Positions 21,254 to 22,651 of a stretch of 22,651 bases of DNA are shown here, piece by piece; the first letter of the stretch is position 1, and each line of letters starts with the position of its first letter. The stretch lies in NCBI GenBank assembly GCA_944382805.1, contig CALWNS010000185.1, positions 1-22,651 of the forward strand. The letters are read 5' to 3'. Made by a program: the position numbers and the translations under genes. Under the pieces are notes generated by a model. That model worked only from the letters and a program-made list of their open reading frames with translations. It searched no databases and had not been told where the DNA came from. The DNA is from an uncultured Gemmiger sp. GTDB taxonomy: Bacteria > Bacillota > Clostridia > Oscillospirales > Ruminococcaceae.

Positions 21254-21694
21254 CTAATTATACAATATCTTCCGGTCATTTTGCAACACTTTTTTCTGAT
21301 TTTCTGCGTTTCTCCTGCTTTTTCCCGTCTTTTTTCCGCCGCGGGCGGGCGCGGCGGCCCGCAGCCGGCGCAGCGGGGCCAAAACCGCCCGCCGCAGCGC
21401 GCCCTGTGCGCGGCGCAGCGCGCCGTACACCGCCGCGCGCCAGGCCAGCGCGCCCGCGCACAGCCCCGCCGCCATATACCAGCGCGGCACCCCGCTGGCC
21501 GAAGCCCCCGCCGCAAACCCGCACAGCAGCACGGCCGCCGCCGTGCCCGCCGCCAGGTCCCACACAAAGCAGCGCAGCGGCCCGCGGCCAAAGACCAGTT
21601 CCAGCCCGCCGTGCGCGGCGGCCAGCGCCAGGCCCAGGCCCAGGCAGTACAAAGCGTCCCCCAGCACGGCGGCGGGGGCGGGCGTGCCGGGCAC
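21254..21694 (-). CDS. yabQ: YabQ-like spore cortex membrane protein
   Basis: The 146-residue protein has three or four hydrophobic segments (about 8-30, 40-65 and 70-92) and a basic C-terminal tail rich in Arg and Lys, the layout of YabQ, a mother-cell protein needed for spore cortex formation in B. subtilis. It was assigned mainly from its place between yabP and divIC and from its membrane topology, because the family is poorly conserved. The start is a GTG at 21694 that overlaps the yabP stop (TAGTG), so translation is expected to depend on ribosomes finishing yabP. Since yabP has an internal TAG, yabQ translation may be reduced. Confidence 0.78.
   Translation of the reverse strand: MPGTPAPAAVLGDALYCLGLGLALAAAHGGLELVFGRGPLRCFVWDLAAGTAAAVLLCGFAAGASASGVPRWYMAAGLCAGALAWRAAVYGALRRAQGALRRAVLAPLRRLRAAAPARGGKKTGKSRRNAENQKKVLQNDRKILYN
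21257..21286 (-). promoter_or_regulatory. Predicted promoter for the FtsB/DivIC-like gene
   Basis: TTGCAA (21286-21281), an 18-nt spacer and TATAAT (21262-21257) on the minus strand overlap the last codons of yabQ. Transcription would start near 21250, about 44 nt before the FtsB ATG. A second AT-rich box, TATAAA, lies at 21248-21243. Confidence 0.65.
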
Positions 21695-22002
21695 TAGCGC
21701 AGCAGGCGGGCCAGCAGCCCGCCGCCGCTCTGGCGGTTTTCGGCATATTGCAGGAATTCGATCTTGCCGGAGATATGCACCTGGCCGCTGGCCACCGAAA
21801 GCTCGCTGACCTGGAAGCCCTACCCGCCGACCGTCAGATCGCCCAGCGGAGTTTGCAGCGCGGCGCCGGTCTCGTCGCAGCTGATGACGCGGGTCACGCC
21901 GGTAAGCGTGAGCCGGGCGCGGTTTTCCAGCGTCAGGCTGTGTTCCCTGGCCGCGGGCTGCGCGGGCGCGGCGGCCGGCGGCCGCTCGTTTGGCTGTGGC
22001 AT
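21694..22002 (-). pseudogene. yabP: yabP-like sporulation gene interrupted by an in-frame TAG
   Basis: Read from the ATG at 22002 the frame runs 102 codons to a TAG at 21696-21694 that overlaps the yabQ start. An extra in-frame TAG lies at 21822-21820, codon 61. Before it the protein has ENRARLTLTGVTRVISCDETGAALQTPLGDLTVGG in two pieces of beta-rich sequence; after it the frame continues GFQVSELSVASGQVHISGKI, then EFLQYAE. Together these form the YabP/YqfC fold, which needs both parts. The ribosome site is AGGGGG 7 nt before the ATG, within a hairpin. The codon is one change away from GAG, CAG, AAG or TAC/TAT. It may be a recent inactivation, a read-through codon or a sequencing error. The conserved sequence after the stop and the intact coupling to yabQ argue that decay, if any, is recent. 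Confidence 0.85.
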
Positions 22003-22005
22003 GGC

Positions 22006-22059
22006 AAAGCCCCCTGTCCCCTGTTGTTTACAACAACATATGCGGGGGCAGGGGGCTTT
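22006..22059. promoter_or_regulatory. Long hairpin that buries the yabP ribosome-binding site
   Basis: AAAGCCCCCTGTCCCC (22006-22021) pairs with GGGGGCAGGGGGCTTT (22044-22059), 16 bp with one G-U pair. An inner TGTTGT/ACAACA stem extends it further. On the minus-strand mRNA the 3' arm carries the AGGGGG that should serve yabP, only 7 nt from its ATG. There is no long T run (CTTTGCC follows), so it looks more like translation control or a partial terminator than a full one. Confidence 0.75.
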
Positions 22060-22086
22060 ATGTGTGCCGGGGCACGGTTTTGTACG

Positions 22087-22332
22087 TCAGCTTTCGATCA
22101 CTTCGTACAGTTCACGGGCCACGTCCTTGCCTTTCGGCTCGGTGACCGAAAGTACGCGCACCTTGACGGGGCGGTTGCCGAACGTGATCTCGATCTCATC
22201 GCCGGGCTTGACCGTGTAGCTGGCCTTGGCGGGCTTGCCGCCCACCAGCACACGGCCGGCGTCGGCCACCTCGTTGGCCAGCGTGCGCCGTTTGATCAGG
22301 CGGCTGACCTTCAGGTATTTATCCAGGCGCAT
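22087..22332 (-). CDS. rqcP: RqcP (YabO), S4-domain ribosome quality control protein
   Basis: The 81-residue protein is a single S4 RNA-binding domain: MRLDKYLKVSRLIKRRTLANE, then AGRVLVGGKPAKASYTVKPGDEI. This matches RqcP/YabO, which binds stalled 50S subunits with RqcH and tRNA-Ala to support Ala-tail synthesis in Firmicutes; the length and the KVSRLIKRR helix are as in the family. The ATG at 22332 follows the HU stop with a 3-nt gap, so it is co-translated with HU. It is followed by yabP in the common Firmicutes order. Confidence 0.93.
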   Translation of the reverse strand: MRLDKYLKVSRLIKRRTLANEVADAGRVLVGGKPAKASYTVKPGDEIEITFGNRPVKVRVLSVTEPKGKDVARELYEVIES

Positions 22333-22335
22333 TGC

Positions 22336-22608
22336 TTACTTAACGGCGTCCTTGAGCGCTTTACCGGCGCTGAAAGCGGGCAGCTTGGAAGCGGGGATGG
22401 TCATGGGCTCGCGGGTCTGCGGGTTGCGGCCCAGGCGCTCCTTGCGCTCGCGCACTTCGAAGGTGCCGAATCCCACCAGGGAGACCTTCTCGCCCTTCTG
22501 CAGGGGCTCGGTGATGACATCCAGCGCGGCGCTGACGGCCTTCTCGGCGTCCTTCTTGGTCAGGCCGGCGTTGGCGGCCACAGCGGCGATCAGTTCAACT
22601 TTCGTCAT
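22336..22608 (-). CDS. hup: HU family DNA-binding protein
   Basis: The 90-residue protein is a full-length HU: MTKVELIAAVAANAGLTKKD at the N terminus, VSLVGFGTFEVRERKER (43-59), then RNPQTREPMTIPASK, the beta-arm with the DNA-intercalating Pro, and a C-terminal helix FSAGKALKDAV. HU dimers bend and compact the nucleoid. The ATG at 22608 has GGAGG about 8 nt upstream. The gene is first in the visible HU-rqcP-yabP-yabQ order; its promoter is probably beyond the right edge. Confidence 0.97.
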   Translation of the reverse strand: MTKVELIAAVAANAGLTKKDAEKAVSAALDVITEPLQKGEKVSLVGFGTFEVRERKERLGRNPQTREPMTIPASKLPAFSAGKALKDAVK

Positions 22609-22651
22609 GATTTATACCTCCAAATGATTTATCAGTCAAAAGCGGGCAGCA

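Noticed and set aside
22061..22078. GTGCCGGGGCAC followed by GGTTTT on the plus strand
   Set aside because: The stem is only 5 bp and there is no plus-strand gene upstream; it is likely chance in GC-rich sequence after rqcP.
22618..22640. TTGACT followed 17 nt later by TATAAA just before the HU ATG
   Set aside because: The would-be -10 overlaps the stretch between the ribosome site and the ATG, so transcription would start inside the gene. The real promoter is probably outside the window.

Overview
The window comes from a GC-rich Gram-positive bacterium of the Clostridia, most likely an Oscillospiraceae/Ruminococcaceae-type gut organism (Faecalibacterium/Gemmiger/Subdoligranulum are plausible relatives; the sequence does not settle the genus). 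The reasons are the HU, RqcP(YabO), YabP, YabQ, DivIC/FtsB, S1(YabR-like) gene order typical of Firmicutes, AGGAGG-type ribosome sites, TTG starts, and extended -10 promoters of the form TGGTATAAT. Nearly everything is on the minus strand; only coaX is clearly on the plus strand.

Bases 1-9442 (minus) hold a complete type I-E CRISPR-Cas effector and adaptation operon, in transcription order cas3, cse1, cse2, cas7, cas5, cas6e, cas1, cas2. The last gene is a fusion of Cas2 to a DnaQ-like DEDDh exonuclease and runs off the left edge. No CRISPR repeats are visible; an array would be expected beyond base 1. Upstream of cas3 is a palindrome-rich promoter region of about 130 bp with several TATAAT boxes. 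Within the operon, cas7 is a sharp compositional mosaic and cas2 has no ordinary start codon where its family needs one.

Bases 9451-13969 (minus) are a four-gene ABC-2 type export system: ATPase, permease, a GldG-like auxiliary protein and a DUF4340 protein. Bases 13979-15932 (minus) are an ArsR-type repressor and an MFS transporter in one operon, with a strong promoter whose spacer carries an inverted-repeat operator. Bases 15939-18209 hold the divergent coenzyme A pair coaBC (minus) and coaX (plus), each with its own promoter and terminator.

Bases 18228-20210 (minus) hold a THUMP-domain RNA methyltransferase followed 3 nt later by a NYN nuclease with a likely LOTUS/OST-HTH domain. Bases 20231-22608 (minus) hold HU, RqcP, YabP, YabQ, an FtsB/DivIC protein and an S1-domain protein. 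yabP is cut by an in-frame TAG although the reading frame continues to its normal end at the yabQ start. FtsB has a separate promoter, so division and RNA functions can be expressed independently of the upstream sporulation genes.

The main points for a second look are the broken yabP, the cas2 start, the cas7 mosaic, the palindromic region upstream of cas3, the hairpin that buries the yabP ribosome site, and the ArsR operator.
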